Shown here: piece after piece, positions 19,682-27,884 of the stretch
How positions within the stretch are numbered: the stretch's first letter is position 1
Layout of the letters: each line of letters starts with the position of its first letter
From: Methanocalculus sp.
GTDB lineage: Archaea > Halobacteriota > Methanomicrobia > Methanomicrobiales > Methanocorpusculaceae
Reading direction: 5' to 3'
Length of the DNA stretch: 53,476 nt
Assembly: GCA_013329165.1 (NCBI GenBank)
Contig: DUKV01000001.1
Location: 1 to 53,476 of the forward strand
The notes under the pieces: generated by a model
Told to the model about the DNA's origin: nothing
Seen by the model: only the letters and a program-made list of their open reading frames with translations
Databases searched by the model: none
Position numbers and translations under genes: made by a program

Positions 19682-21016
19682 ATGGATTTGGTGAAATTGA
19701 TTATGTTAAAACGTATGCGTGTTATAATCAATTATTTAAAATATATATTTGAGGGTATGAGAGTGCCAGACACTTGGCATCTCATGAAACCTTGTGATAT
19801 ACTTATCCTTACTCATGATAGAGAGCGCTCCTACGATTTTAGAGGGAAACCATATGCATTTTTAATTGATTCATTGGGGGAAATTTTCAGAAAGGAAGAT
19901 CTAAAAGTAAGTTGCGTTGCAAAACCGTATTCAGTGATTACTGACTCTAAGGCATATACTTTTACTTATTCTTATAATCGGGCAAGTTTAATTGGTCAAT
20001 TATGCAGCCTCCATACAATTAATGTGATCATACGTTTTCTGATTGAACCAAAAGTATTTCATATTGTTTGGAAAAGTTCATATCTTGTTAAATTATGGAT
20101 TTACATAATCAAAAGGGTGAAACCTAAATGTATCATTGGTATACAACCGGATGTTAATATCTGTATGGCAGCGAGAAGGATGGGGGTGGATATATATGAT
20201 CTTCAACATGGAGTTATCTCTGATTCTCATCCAGATTACGGACAGAAATATCTGGACGATTCCACAACTGAAACACTACCTACTGGATATCTGTGTTGGG
20301 ATGATCAAAGTGTGAATGTACTTTCTAAATGGGTTATACCAAAACAAATTCGCACAATCAAAATTGGGAATCTCTGGTTTTTACGCTTTATATATCCCAT
20401 TCAAAACGATTTTCTCGTTCATGAAGCAGTAAATGCATCAAAACAAATAATTGACCCTTATCGACCTTCAATACTAGTTTCTCTTCAATGGGGAATGCGA
20501 CAATTCTATCCTGAAAAAGAATTTAATGGTGTTATGGTCAAGGCGCTTGAAGAAACAATTCTTGAAACCTTCGAAGACTATAATTGGATTGTACGATTAC
20601 ACCCTGTCCAATTAATGGGTGAGGAAAAAGAGAGCGTGACTCAGTATTTAATTGAGGTATTTGGTAATGAAAAGGCTGACATGTGGCTGGATACCAGTAA
20701 ATTACCCCTTCCACTAATACTAAAAAATGTTAATTTACATATAACTGATTTTAGCTCTATTGTAATTGAAGCTTCTTGGATGGGTGTTCGAAGTGGAATA
20801 TTAAACCAGGAAGTAAAAAGTGGCGGAAAATTTGAAGATTATTATGTGAGTGAAAGAAATTCAGGCATGGCTGAAGTAATTGACCAGAATCCCGAAGCAA
20901 TTAAATCATGGATATCAAAGACCCTTGAGAAAGGTAAAGGAGATATTCAAATTCCGGACACTCGGGATATAAGAGACGCTTTCATCGAAGAAGTGGTTGA
21001 AAAATGCCGATCCTGA
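19682..21016 (+). CDS. Surface-carbohydrate transferase, capsule/CDP-glycerol-transferase-like
   Basis: 444 residues, soluble, with a probable GT-B layout. IIGIQPDVNICMAARRMGV and YDLQHGVISDSHPDYG (a QHG motif at the start of the C-terminal half) and LKNVNLHITDFSSIVIEAS near the end recall capsule and polysialic acid-type transferases and TagF-like proteins, in which a His-Gly motif and a D-x-S-S-V-x-x-E segment bind the nucleotide donor. The gene is AT-rich and follows the nonulosonate genes, so a CMP-nonulosonate or similar donor is plausible, but this is inference. Alternative start ATG codons exist within the first 25 residues. Confidence 0.55.
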   Translation: MDLVKLIMLKRMRVIINYLKYIFEGMRVPDTWHLMKPCDILILTHDRERSYDFRGKPYAFLIDSLGEIFRKEDLKVSCVAKPYSVITDSKAYTFTYSYNRASLIGQLCSLHTINVIIRFLIEPKVFHIVWKSSYLVKLWIYIIKRVKPKCIIGIQPDVNICMAARRMGVDIYDLQHGVISDSHPDYGQKYLDDSTTETLPTGYLCWDDQSVNVLSKWVIPKQIRTIKIGNLWFLRFIYPIQNDFLVHEAVNASKQIIDPYRPSILVSLQWGMRQFYPEKEFNGVMVKALEETILETFEDYNWIVRLHPVQLMGEEKESVTQYLIEVFGNEKADMWLDTSKLPLPLILKNVNLHITDFSSIVIEASWMGVRSGILNQEVKSGGKFEDYYVSERNSGMAEVIDQNPEAIKSWISKTLEKGKGDIQIPDTRDIRDAFIEEVVEKCRS

Positions 21017-21062
21017 TTTAACACCGCCATTGACAATAATTGCCTTGTTTCCTTCCCCTCCC

Positions 21063-22166
21063 TCACACAACCCCCATTTCCTTCAACCGCTTCGGCAGGT
21101 AATCTCCCGTCACAAAATCCAGCCCCCTTGCCGCAAACGCCTGCTGTTCCGACTTCAGCCCCATCGAGAGCTGAAGATTGATCTGCTCGCGCCAGTAGTC
21201 GGTGGCAAACCGGGGGTCGGTCAGCTCAGCCCTGAGGGCGGCGATGTCCTGTTCGCTGAGGGTGTCGGCGGGCAGATCGTAATCCCTGATGTCTGAAGGC
21301 TGGACGCCGATGAACTGGGCTGCCGGGGTGGCCAGGAGCTCGGACATATGCGCACTCTTGATCGAGCCGTAGGCGACCGAGGCATAGATCCGGTAACTCC
21401 AGGGGTCGCCGTCTGTGAAGATAAGCACCGGGAGCTTCAGCTCCTCGTTCAGCTTCTTCAGCATCCTCCGGGTCGACCGGGCCGGCTGCCCCTTCAGATG
21501 GACGAGGACACAGTTGTACTCCTCGTCAAAGCCATTCTCCTGGAGACGGGCATACATACCGCCGGTCTCCATCGCGATGACAAACTTCGCGTCATGATCG
21601 ATAAATTCGACACTCCCGACATTGTTTGGGATCGCATAGCCGGCCTCCCCGACATCGTCCCGGCAATGAATCTCGCGGGCACCCCGGCGGGTCGTCTCCC
21701 GAATCCGGACCGGCCCGAATATCGTCGCCCCATCTTCTTCAGGCCGGAGATGGAAGGCCTCGCGTTCGAGTGCGGTGACGATCTCAAGATCCTCGACGAG
21801 ATAGTTGCTCTCATCCTGGGCAGTGAACTTCGCCTTCTTCCAGGACTCCGAGATATAGTACATCTCCCTGAGTGTTGATGAGCGGTTCTCTGTGAGCTGC
21901 CCTTTTAAAAACCCGATCACATAGGCCATCTTCAGGAGGTGTGTCGCACCACGGGCAGTTGAGGCAGCCCTCGTGCTCTCCCGCTCCCCGTACTTCCAGA
22001 CCTCGGATGCATCATCATAGGTGATATTCTGCTTTGTCCGGGTCGGCAGCCGGATCGAGGGGATCTCGCCATCTGCGATCTGGTCGTACCACCCCTGTGC
22101 TATCTCAACGAGGCGGCCGATTGTGTGTGTGTTCTTTTTCTGATCGCTCTCTGATATCTCTTTCAA
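21063..22166 (-). CDS. top6A: DNA topoisomerase VI subunit A
   Basis: Spo11-like catalytic subunit of the archaeal type IIB topoisomerase. A winged-helix/5Y-CAP domain holds the cleavage tyrosine in [12 protein letters not shown] (about residue 103 from this start), and the Toprim domain follows with the [10 protein letters not shown] glutamate and the [12 protein letters not shown]sp-x-Asp. The ending [13 protein letters not shown] is typical. No ATG is available near the N-terminus. TTG 22166 has GAGGAA six bases upstream and is preferred over TTG 22193, which has no such site. The B subunit lies about 4 kb away instead of next door. Confidence 0.93.
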   Translation of the reverse strand: MKEISESDQKKNTHTIGRLVEIAQGWYDQIADGEIPSIRLPTRTKQNITYDDASEVWKYGERESTRAASTARGATHLLKMAYVIGFLKGQLTENRSSTLREMYYISESWKKAKFTAQDESNYLVEDLEIVTALEREAFHLRPEEDGATIFGPVRIRETTRRGAREIHCRDDVGEAGYAIPNNVGSVEFIDHDAKFVIAMETGGMYARLQENGFDEEYNCVLVHLKGQPARSTRRMLKKLNEELKLPVLIFTDGDPWSYRIYASVAYGSIKSAHMSELLATPAAQFIGVQPSDIRDYDLPADTLSEQDIAALRAELTDPRFATDYWREQINLQLSMGLKSEQQAFAARGLDFVTGDYLPKRLKEMGVV

Positions 22167-22332
22167 TGTGGGTTCCTCTGGGGTGTGGATCAATGTTCAG
22201 ATTGTTCGGGGCGGTATATGTGGTCTCATCGATCTCATTTATGGCAAGTATCTTTTCATTTGTATTGTTCTATGTGAGACACTTCTTTGCTGCTGTGATG
22301 CTCATCATCTCCATTCTGACGAAGATAATTGA

Positions 22333-22662
22333 TTATAGTTGAAGCAGTGAAGATATTTTTCTGTTAAGTTCGTTTCTGTAACTAATGTCTAACTCACCAA
22401 GTTCTGCGATCACAAGATCATTTAATACCGTAGCTATTTTATCTAACCTGATTACCGAGTCCATCTTTAAACCTGAACTTAGAAATTCCGGGGTATCTTT
22501 CTGGAGATATATCTCACATTCAGTTCTTTGAACCGTTGTTTGTGAAGAAATAAATGCGAGAATAAGGTCATATTTCCCTTGATAGAGAACAAGGGCAGGA
22601 CGAAGCTTTGCTGATGTCAAATCCGTAAAGGGAAATGGAATGAGGACTATTTTTCCTTTCAC
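22333..22662 (-). CDS. PemK/MazF-family toxin-like endoribonuclease
   Basis: 109 residues with the MazF-like fold signature: GKIVLIPFPFTDLTSAKLRPALVL near the N-terminus, then FISSQTTV, GLKMDSVIRLDKIATV. The family cleaves mRNA in toxin-antitoxin modules. The upstream gene (22659-22862) overlaps its start by four bases and is the presumed antitoxin. These proteins are common in methanogen genomes as free-standing modules. Confidence 0.8.
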   Translation of the reverse strand: MKGKIVLIPFPFTDLTSAKLRPALVLYQGKYDLILAFISSQTTVQRTECEIYLQKDTPEFLSSGLKMDSVIRLDKIATVLNDLVIAELGELDISYRNELNRKISSLLQL

Positions 22663-22862
22663 CGGTATACAACCTTTGCATCATCAAGAGTGTAGATATC
22701 CGGTTCATCCTGAAGAAACTGGTGTAAGGATCGCTCTGATATCTTCATCATTCCTATTGTCTCATTCTGATGAATCAAATCATTAAGCAAATTTTTTATC
22801 TCTGAAACTTCCTCTTTGATAACCTGAATATCTGTTTTCATCGTCATATCCCTCACAGGCAT
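22659..22862 (-). CDS. Putative antitoxin of the MazF-like pair
   Basis: 67 residues, mostly charged helix (VIKEEVSEIKNLLNDLIHQN) with a C-terminal acidic tail (EPDIYTLDDAKVVYR), a common antitoxin layout in which the tail blocks the toxin. The stop overlaps the MazF-like start. ATG 22862 is immediately preceded by GGGAG; internal ATGs at 22847 and 22841 are alternatives. No DNA-binding motif is evident. Confidence 0.62.
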   Translation of the reverse strand: MPVRDMTMKTDIQVIKEEVSEIKNLLNDLIHQNETIGMMKISERSLHQFLQDEPDIYTLDDAKVVYR

Positions 22863-22986
22863 CTCCCATAGCCTGACAATAATAGTTGTTTTTTACACAT
22901 AAAGGTCTTCATTGAACCTTGACCCACCAAGACGCAGGAGCTATCCGAACGTAATACCTGTCCTGACATTTGATTCATCAGACCTT

Positions 22987-23111
22987 GACCCACTCCGACT
23001 CCGCGGGGGGGCACTGCTCAATCCCCCGCTCCGTCCTCGGGGTTGGCGACCTATCGGTCACCGAGCGGTGCTGTTCGCACCGCCATGGGGATTAGGGCGC
23101 TATCGCGCCTG
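22987..23111. repeat. 125-bp hairpin-rich repeat, copy 1
   Basis: Direct repeat of 23563-23687, with about five differences including two single-base indels. It is GC-rich and built of successive short palindromes: CGGGGGGG...CCCCCG, GGTTGGCGACC, CGGTCACCG, GCGGTGCTGTTCGCACCGC and AGGGCGCTATCGCGCCT. Just upstream, CCTTGACCCAC occurs at both 22917 and 22983. No gene fits. It occupies most of the 301-base gap between the MazF-type antitoxin and the MntA-like gene. Confidence 0.85.
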
Positions 23112-23163
23112 TTGTTATGAAAGATTGGGTTGGATAGAGCATTGGATTGGTATAGAGGATCGG

Positions 23164-23475
23164 TCATGATGCCTTATAGCAGACTTCGCACGAATCCAAT
23201 ACATCATCCCTGAAATGCCTGCTCAGCTCTTCCGGTGTTCTGATATCGATCTTCCTTCCTCCAAAGAGTTTGGATAATTCTTCTTCCATCGTAAAGATGA
23301 TGAAGAATCCGTGTGTTCTCCCTTCCTCAAACTCGATGAGGATATCGATATCGCTCTCTGGTGTAAAATCTTCCCTGAGGACCGATCCAAAAAGGGCCAG
23401 ACTGCGAATATCATATTTTCTGCAGAAAGCTGCAATCTCCGTATGGGGGATCGGTATCCGTGGGGTATGTGTCAT
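23164..23475 (-). CDS. MntA-type minimal nucleotidyltransferase (antitoxin-like)
   Basis: 103 residues with the nucleotidyltransferase core LALFGSVLREDFTPESDIDI (GS motif followed by D-x-D) and a third acidic strand GGRKIDIRTPEEL. Such proteins usually pair with a HEPN toxin and inactivate it by adenylylation. No HEPN gene is adjacent, so it is an orphan or acts in trans. AATTTTTATA at 23511-23520 (read on the minus strand) is a good TATA box about 36-45 bases before the start. It lies between the two 125-bp repeats. Confidence 0.82.
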   Translation of the reverse strand: MTHTPRIPIPHTEIAAFCRKYDIRSLALFGSVLREDFTPESDIDILIEFEEGRTHGFFIIFTMEEELSKLFGGRKIDIRTPEELSRHFRDDVLDSCEVCYKAS

Positions 23476-23562
23476 CTGTGGGTGCTCGTACTATCTCTAT
23501 TCAAGCTGGGTATAAAAATTCTGTTGGGAGGTCGTCGTCGATTAGATACCTGGATTGAATAA

Positions 23563-23687
23563 GACCCACTCCGACTCCGCGGGGGGCACTGCTCAATCCC
23601 CCGCTTCGTCCTCGGGGTTGGCGACCTGTCGGTCACCGAGCGGTGCTGTTCGCACCCGCCATTGGGATTAGGGCGCTATCGCGCCTG
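23563..23687. repeat. 125-bp hairpin-rich repeat, copy 2
   Basis: Near-identical second copy of the element at 22987-23111, same orientation, with the same series of palindromes. It fills much of the 303-base gap between the MntA-like gene and the nucleotidyltransferase at 23881. A further perfect hairpin, TCCGC-GAA-GCGGA, lies at 23742-23754. No coding potential is seen. Confidence 0.85.
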
Positions 23688-23880
23688 CTTCTGATACTGA
23701 TTGTATTACTTTCCTCTCTGAATCAATTACACTGAGATACGTCCGCGAAGCGGAAAGTCCGTTTTCCATCGTCCTGATTTGATGGAATCCAATCAGTTTT
23801 GTTCCAACACTGGTATTTTCTGGGTTATGAATATGGAGAAGAGGCAAAAGGATTATTGTCTTTCATCCGAAAAGGATGAT

Positions 23881-24468
23881 ATGGAGCTTCGAGCAGAGGG
23901 GACAACGCTTTATATTGATGGTCGTGAACTATCTGAGCTGGATCTATTTGTCTGTCGCTTTCTTGATATTTTGGAAGACTATTCTCCATATACAATCATC
24001 AGCGGATATGTAGCAATACTTTTTGGAAGAACAAGGAGCACAGAAGATATCGATCTGTTGATCCCTGTATGTAGTTACCCCTCATTCCATTCTCTTCATG
24101 ATGCATGCATTGATCATGGTTTTGAGTTTCTGAATGCCGAGGATGCAGAAGGGCTTTATTCATTTCTTTCTTCAGGATATGGAATCCGCCTTTGTGAAAA
24201 GGATACATTTATTCCTAATATTGAGATAAAATTTATAAAAAATGAATCTGATGAATATTCATTCGAAAAACGAATCCAACTTATAATTAATGGTAGAACC
24301 TTTTTTATCAGCCCTCTTGAAATCCAGATTGCATACAAATTCTGGCTTGGTAGCCAGAAGGATATCGAAGATGCCATCTTTATTCGGAATGTTTGCCGTG
24401 ATGTCATTGATGAAAAGTTGTTACAGGATTTCTGTAAGTCATTTGGAGTAACCTATGAATCCGCCTGA
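23881..24468 (+). CDS. Nucleotidyltransferase-superfamily protein (toxin-antitoxin-like)
   Basis: 195 residues from ATG 23881 (an in-frame start at 23782 would add 33 low-quality residues). IISGYVAILFGRTRSTEDID is the nucleotidyltransferase-type core of AbiEii/DUF6036-like proteins, and KDIEDAIFIRNVC near the C-terminus is a helical region common in this group. The small gene after it overlaps by 14 bases, as in two-gene toxin-antitoxin units. The activity is inferred. Confidence 0.65.
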   Translation: MELRAEGTTLYIDGRELSELDLFVCRFLDILEDYSPYTIISGYVAILFGRTRSTEDIDLLIPVCSYPSFHSLHDACIDHGFEFLNAEDAEGLYSFLSSGYGIRLCEKDTFIPNIEIKFIKNESDEYSFEKRIQLIINGRTFFISPLEIQIAYKFWLGSQKDIEDAIFIRNVCRDVIDEKLLQDFCKSFGVTYESA

Positions 24469-24721
24469 TCAGAAACACCGGGAGCAGATCCGGGAGGAGC
24501 GGATCTGGTTTGTTCTGAGATCTGCTGAATGGGTGAGGCGCGTTCCAAATAAGGTCTGGAGCAGAGAACAATCTGCTCTCATCAACCAGCTCCTTGCAAA
24601 CCGTCATCACTTCCCGCTGACCCGGGAAGAATATCTGCATATGGTCGAGACGGCGAAGATCGCTTCCGGGAGGCGCTCAGGCTCCCCACCTATGCCGGAG
24701 TGGGCGAAGGAAAGGCTGTGA
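24455..24721 (+). CDS. Small protein paired with the nucleotidyltransferase
   Basis: 88 residues, charged, mainly helical, starting with MNPPDQKHREQIREERIWF. No family recognised. Its overlap with the preceding nucleotidyltransferase-like gene suggests co-translation and a partner role. Confidence 0.55.
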   Translation: MNPPDQKHREQIREERIWFVLRSAEWVRRVPNKVWSREQSALINQLLANRHHFPLTREEYLHMVETAKIASGRRSGSPPMPEWAKERL

Positions 24722-24906
24722 TTTCCGTGACCTCTGTTTCGTATCGATTGTGTCAGTCACAAAACATTTTTCTCGCTCAGGTAATTTCCGATTCAGGCAA
24801 TTTCTGTCTTAAATGACGCAAAATAGATGTAATTATGCTCAATTTTGACATATATGCTCCCCGTTCGGAAGAAACTATTTTATCTTCCTCTTCCAAGGTA
24901 GATACA

Positions 24907-25488
24907 ATGAAGCGTATCCATGTCATCGTTGATGGCTATGTTCAAAAGGTCGGATTCCGTGAGCATGTTCGGAAAGAGATATTCGGGACAGGTATTACCG
25001 GGTATGTACGGAACCTTGATGCCGGGGAGGTTGAGATCGTTGCTGAAGGCAGGGAAGATCTCCTCCGGGATTTAGTTCGTGGTATCGATATCATCAGGTA
25101 CCCAATTGAAGTAACCTCCTGTAACATCACCTGGCAGGAAGCAACCGGCGAGTTTCCAAAGTTCACAATCATCAGGGGAGACGTTCAGGAGGAACTCTTT
25201 GAACGGATGGATTCTGTTGTCACTATTATGCATGAAACTCTCGAAGTGTCAAAGTCAACTCAAGACCTGCAGTATCAGACTCTGGATAAGCAGGATAAGA
25301 TGTTACATAAACAGGACCAGATGATCGACAAACAGGATCAGATGCCCGAGATAAAAAAAGAGATCCGGGACGAAACAGCATCCCCCCCAAAAGAGAGCTG
25401 TTCAAATCTCAGTGAAGAAAAATATGAGATCAGACGGGAAATAGCCTCTATCAAGGCAGCTCTTGTTCGTGCAGGAATAAAGTTCTGA
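24907..25488 (+). CDS. Acylphosphatase with a C-terminal heptad-repeat tail
   Basis: 193 residues from ATG 24907. The first 90 or so form an acylphosphatase domain (RIHVIVDGYVQKVGFREHV, TGITGYVRNLDAGEVEIVAE) with the catalytic arginine in VGFREHV and asparagine in VRNLD, which hydrolyses acyl phosphates. A tail of about 100 residues holds three heptads of the form (L/I)(D/H)KQD(K/Q)M and continues as charged helix, a probable coiled coil; usual acylphosphatases stop at about 95 residues. TATATG (24850-24856) and TTTTATC (about 24877) are promoter candidates. The in-frame ATG at 24835 would place the promoter inside the gene and is rejected. Confidence 0.8.
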   Translation: MKRIHVIVDGYVQKVGFREHVRKEIFGTGITGYVRNLDAGEVEIVAEGREDLLRDLVRGIDIIRYPIEVTSCNITWQEATGEFPKFTIIRGDVQEELFERMDSVVTIMHETLEVSKSTQDLQYQTLDKQDKMLHKQDQMIDKQDQMPEIKKEIRDETASPPKESCSNLSEEKYEIRREIASIKAALVRAGIKF

Positions 25489-25566
25489 TCCAATATATAT
25501 TACATATACACTCGCATTGTGAAAATCATCCAGGAATGATCCATAGAGCAAACCTATTTGTCTCCT

Positions 25567-25806
25567 ATGAACCATCATACACTAACCATGAAATATTATT
25601 GCCTTATTGAAAAAGACGAGGATGGCTACTATTATGCATCGATCCCAACGCTTCCGGGATGTTTCACTCAGGCAAAAACATACGAGGAATTGATTGAACG
25701 TCTCCATGAAGCTATTTCGTTGTACCTCGATCTCAATGGACCCCCTGATCCAGATGAAATACGGGAATTTGTGGGGGTCGGGGCTGTTGAAGTTAACTCC
25801 ACTTAA
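25567..25806 (+). CDS. hicB: HicB-like antitoxin
   Basis: 79 residues or fewer; ATG 25585 is an equally good start. The partial RNase-H-like HicB fold is clear: YYCLIEKDEDGYYYASIPTL, PGCFTQAKTYEELIERLHEA. There is no C-terminal DNA-binding domain, so this is the short form. The HicA-like gene overlaps its 3' end by 20 bases. An AT-rich ATATATATTACATATA lies at about 25493-25508. Confidence 0.8.
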   Translation: MNHHTLTMKYYCLIEKDEDGYYYASIPTLPGCFTQAKTYEELIERLHEAISLYLDLNGPPDPDEIREFVGVGAVEVNST

Positions 25807-26023
25807 AGCGGAAATAGTAATTAAAATCCTGGAAGATACAGGCTTTTCGTTTATTCGTCAGACGGGCAGTCATGTGATTATGCAGGATCTCGACGGAAGG
25901 AGTGTTGTCATTCCTGTTCATCCGGGAGAAGAACTGGGAAGGGGTATTCTTCGGGCAATCATTCGACAATCAGGACTCACACGGGATGAATTTCTTACAA
26001 AAATCGTGAAAACACGGAAATGA
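25787..26023 (+). CDS. hicA: HicA-like mRNA interferase toxin
   Basis: 78 residues from TTG 25787, giving KLTPLKAEIVIKILEDTGF, then FIRQTGSHVIMQD with the catalytic histidine of the HicA double-stranded-RNA-binding-like fold, and VIPVHPGEELGRGILRAIIR. TTG fits both the family start and an upstream GGGGG. The longer frame back to 25694 lies within hicB and is not needed. HicA-type proteins cleave mRNA and are neutralised by HicB. Confidence 0.8.
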   Translation: MKLTPLKAEIVIKILEDTGFSFIRQTGSHVIMQDLDGRSVVIPVHPGEELGRGILRAIIRQSGLTRDEFLTKIVKTRK

Positions 26024-26081
26024 GCTTCCTGGTATAAACAGAGTTTGCTCCTCCACCAAACCCCTCTCCAGATCCCCCCAA

Positions 26082-27884
26082 TCACTCCTCACAATCCATC
26101 ACCACCATCTTCGACTCATCCATCCCCTGCACCGTCAGGCTCCCGCCCCCGGCGCCTGGATATGCCGTTGACCACGAAGCAGCAGGCTCAACGGTGACCC
26201 GCCAGCACTTCGTCACCTCGCCGTCAAGTTCTGTTGAAAAGTCCGGGGCAACCGTTGCACCCTCCCCGGTATCGGGAGAGATATCATAGAGGGTCAGTTC
26301 AATTGGTTTGGTGGTGTGATTGTCTATCCGGATCTGCACCTTCCCGTCAAGGAGCTCCCGTTTCACCACGACCCGCCGCATGATCCGCCCCTCGATCGCG
26401 GCAGTCTCGGGAACCGGCTTCTCCACAATCTCTGCGACTTTGCGGGCGATATCCGGGATGATCGCACAGACCGCACGGGCACGATCCTCTGCGATCCGGT
26501 TCCGATCCCTCCGGGAGAGGAAGGTCTTCAGGTCGCGGCCGAGCTCCTGGAGTGCAAGGACGATCTCCTTCTCGATCTCCGGAATCGAGGCGACCGCATC
26601 CTTGCTCTCACTCGTAAACGGCACATTGGTCGAGGCGATATGTACGAGGATCAGCACCGGCCCCTGGGGCAGACCGGACTGTGCGATCCCATAGCTCTTC
26701 CAGTTCACTGCTGCAACCGACTGGGTGATCGCACAGGCTCCCTGCTGATACAGCAAAGGCACCCGGTTGGCAAACCGCAGTATCCGGGCTGCTCCTTCTG
26801 CCTCAAGCCGACCGCCATACCCGATTGCCGCCTCCACCACAAACGAGTGGCCAGAGAAGACACCCGGTGCACGGCTCCGGGATTTCACAAAATCGAGTGC
26901 AAATTCCTTCTCAAGCCCGGAGAGGATCAGATCCTCCCCGATCGGGGAGAGGCAGGTAGATGCCGGGGGCGCCGGGATCTTCACCTCCTGCATTGCTGTG
27001 AGGAGTTTCTTCAGATCAGCCGGTTCAAGGTGTGCAGCTTTCCGGGATGCTTTAACCCCGGCATGAGACAAAATCTCTGCTGCCGTCTTCTTCCCGACAC
27101 GGGAGAACTCAAATTGGAGGAAGAGATCCACCGTCATCTCACTGGCAGCGGCCATCCGCTTCAGGATCCCAAACTCGATCCCATAGGGGTGTGGCTTGAT
27201 CGACTGCGGGCAGGGGGGCACCTCCCCGGAGACCCGTTCAAAGGCGAAGCTCTCACCATCGATCTCGACCCGGAACCGGGCATGGGGATTGACGATCGAG
27301 GTATACTTCAGGTACTCAAGCAGCCGCTTCTTCGCCGAGATCGAGCTTGCAAACTCAAGCTCAATCCTGGTGCCATGCGGCAGTGACCAGTCGATCTCCT
27401 CATGGGAGATGATATCCGGCTCATTTGTCTGGGTTTTGATCATCAGGGTGAACCGATGAGCCTTCGTCTTCGCGCCCGTCCGCGAGATCACCGTGGCAGG
27501 AATCCCGCTCGTCAGCTGTGCATACAGAACTGCTGCTGAGATCCCGATCCCCTGCTGTCCCCGGCTCTGCCGCACCTGGTGAAACCGGGATCCATACAAT
27601 AACTTCCCAAAGACAAACGGCACCTGTTCGGGCATAATGCCGGGGCCGTTATCCTCGACTGCGATCGTGAATGTCCCGGACTCGGTCTTCTTAATGATCA
27701 CCAGGATATCGGGGAGGACTGCTGCCTCCTCGCAGGCGTCGAGTGCGTTGTCTATTGCCTCCTTCAGCGTGGTAATAATTCCCCGGATCGGGGAGTCGAA
27801 CCCGAGGAGATGCTTGTTCTTCTCAAAGAACTCTGCAACACTGATGCTTTTTTGTTGCTTTGCGAGCTCCTCAGCGAGTACCAC
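26082..27884 (-). CDS. top6B: DNA topoisomerase VI subunit B
   Basis: ATPase subunit of topoisomerase VI, about 600 residues. GHKL ATPase motifs: EAIDNALDACEEA, VEDNGPGIMPEQVPFVFGKL, SRGQQGIGISAAV, then an H2TH and transducer region (VNWKSYGIAQSGLP, HIASTNVPFTSESKDAVA) and a C-terminal immunoglobulin-like extension of about 90 residues. GTG 27884 gives the family-typical start (V)VLAEELAKQQKSISVAEFF; ATG 27914 would extend 44 bases into hisS. The start overlaps the hisS stop by 14 bases, so the two are co-translated. Confidence 0.95.
   Translation of the reverse strand: MVLAEELAKQQKSISVAEFFEKNKHLLGFDSPIRGIITTLKEAIDNALDACEEAAVLPDILVIIKKTESGTFTIAVEDNGPGIMPEQVPFVFGKLLYGSRFHQVRQSRGQQGIGISAAVLYAQLTSGIPATVISRTGAKTKAHRFTLMIKTQTNEPDIISHEEIDWSLPHGTRIELEFASSISAKKRLLEYLKYTSIVNPHARFRVEIDGESFAFERVSGEVPPCPQSIKPHPYGIEFGILKRMAAASEMTVDLFLQFEFSRVGKKTAAEILSHAGVKASRKAAHLEPADLKKLLTAMQEVKIPAPPASTCLSPIGEDLILSGLEKEFALDFVKSRSRAPGVFSGHSFVVEAAIGYGGRLEAEGAARILRFANRVPLLYQQGACAITQSVAAVNWKSYGIAQSGLPQGPVLILVHIASTNVPFTSESKDAVASIPEIEKEIVLALQELGRDLKTFLSRRDRNRIAEDRARAVCAIIPDIARKVAEIVEKPVPETAAIEGRIMRRVVVKRELLDGKVQIRIDNHTTKPIELTLYDISPDTGEGATVAPDFSTELDGEVTKCWRVTVEPAASWSTAYPGAGGGSLTVQGMDESKMVVMDCEE

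Noticed and set aside
22193..22342. A 49-residue hydrophobic frame between top6A and the mazF-like gene ([19 protein letters not shown]...)
   Set aside because: It begins on the opposite strand of the top6A start region, has no ribosome-binding site, and looks like a chance hydrophobic frame across a promoter. A membrane toxin cannot be excluded, but nothing supports it.
22987..23687. CRISPR array
   Set aside because: Only two copies exist, they are 125 bp long and separated by a gene, with no regular spacers or cas genes.
26316..27386. Long plus-strand frame of 356 codons antisense to top6B
   Set aside because: It mirrors the codon structure of top6B, has an arginine/leucine/histidine-rich composition and no recognisable domain.
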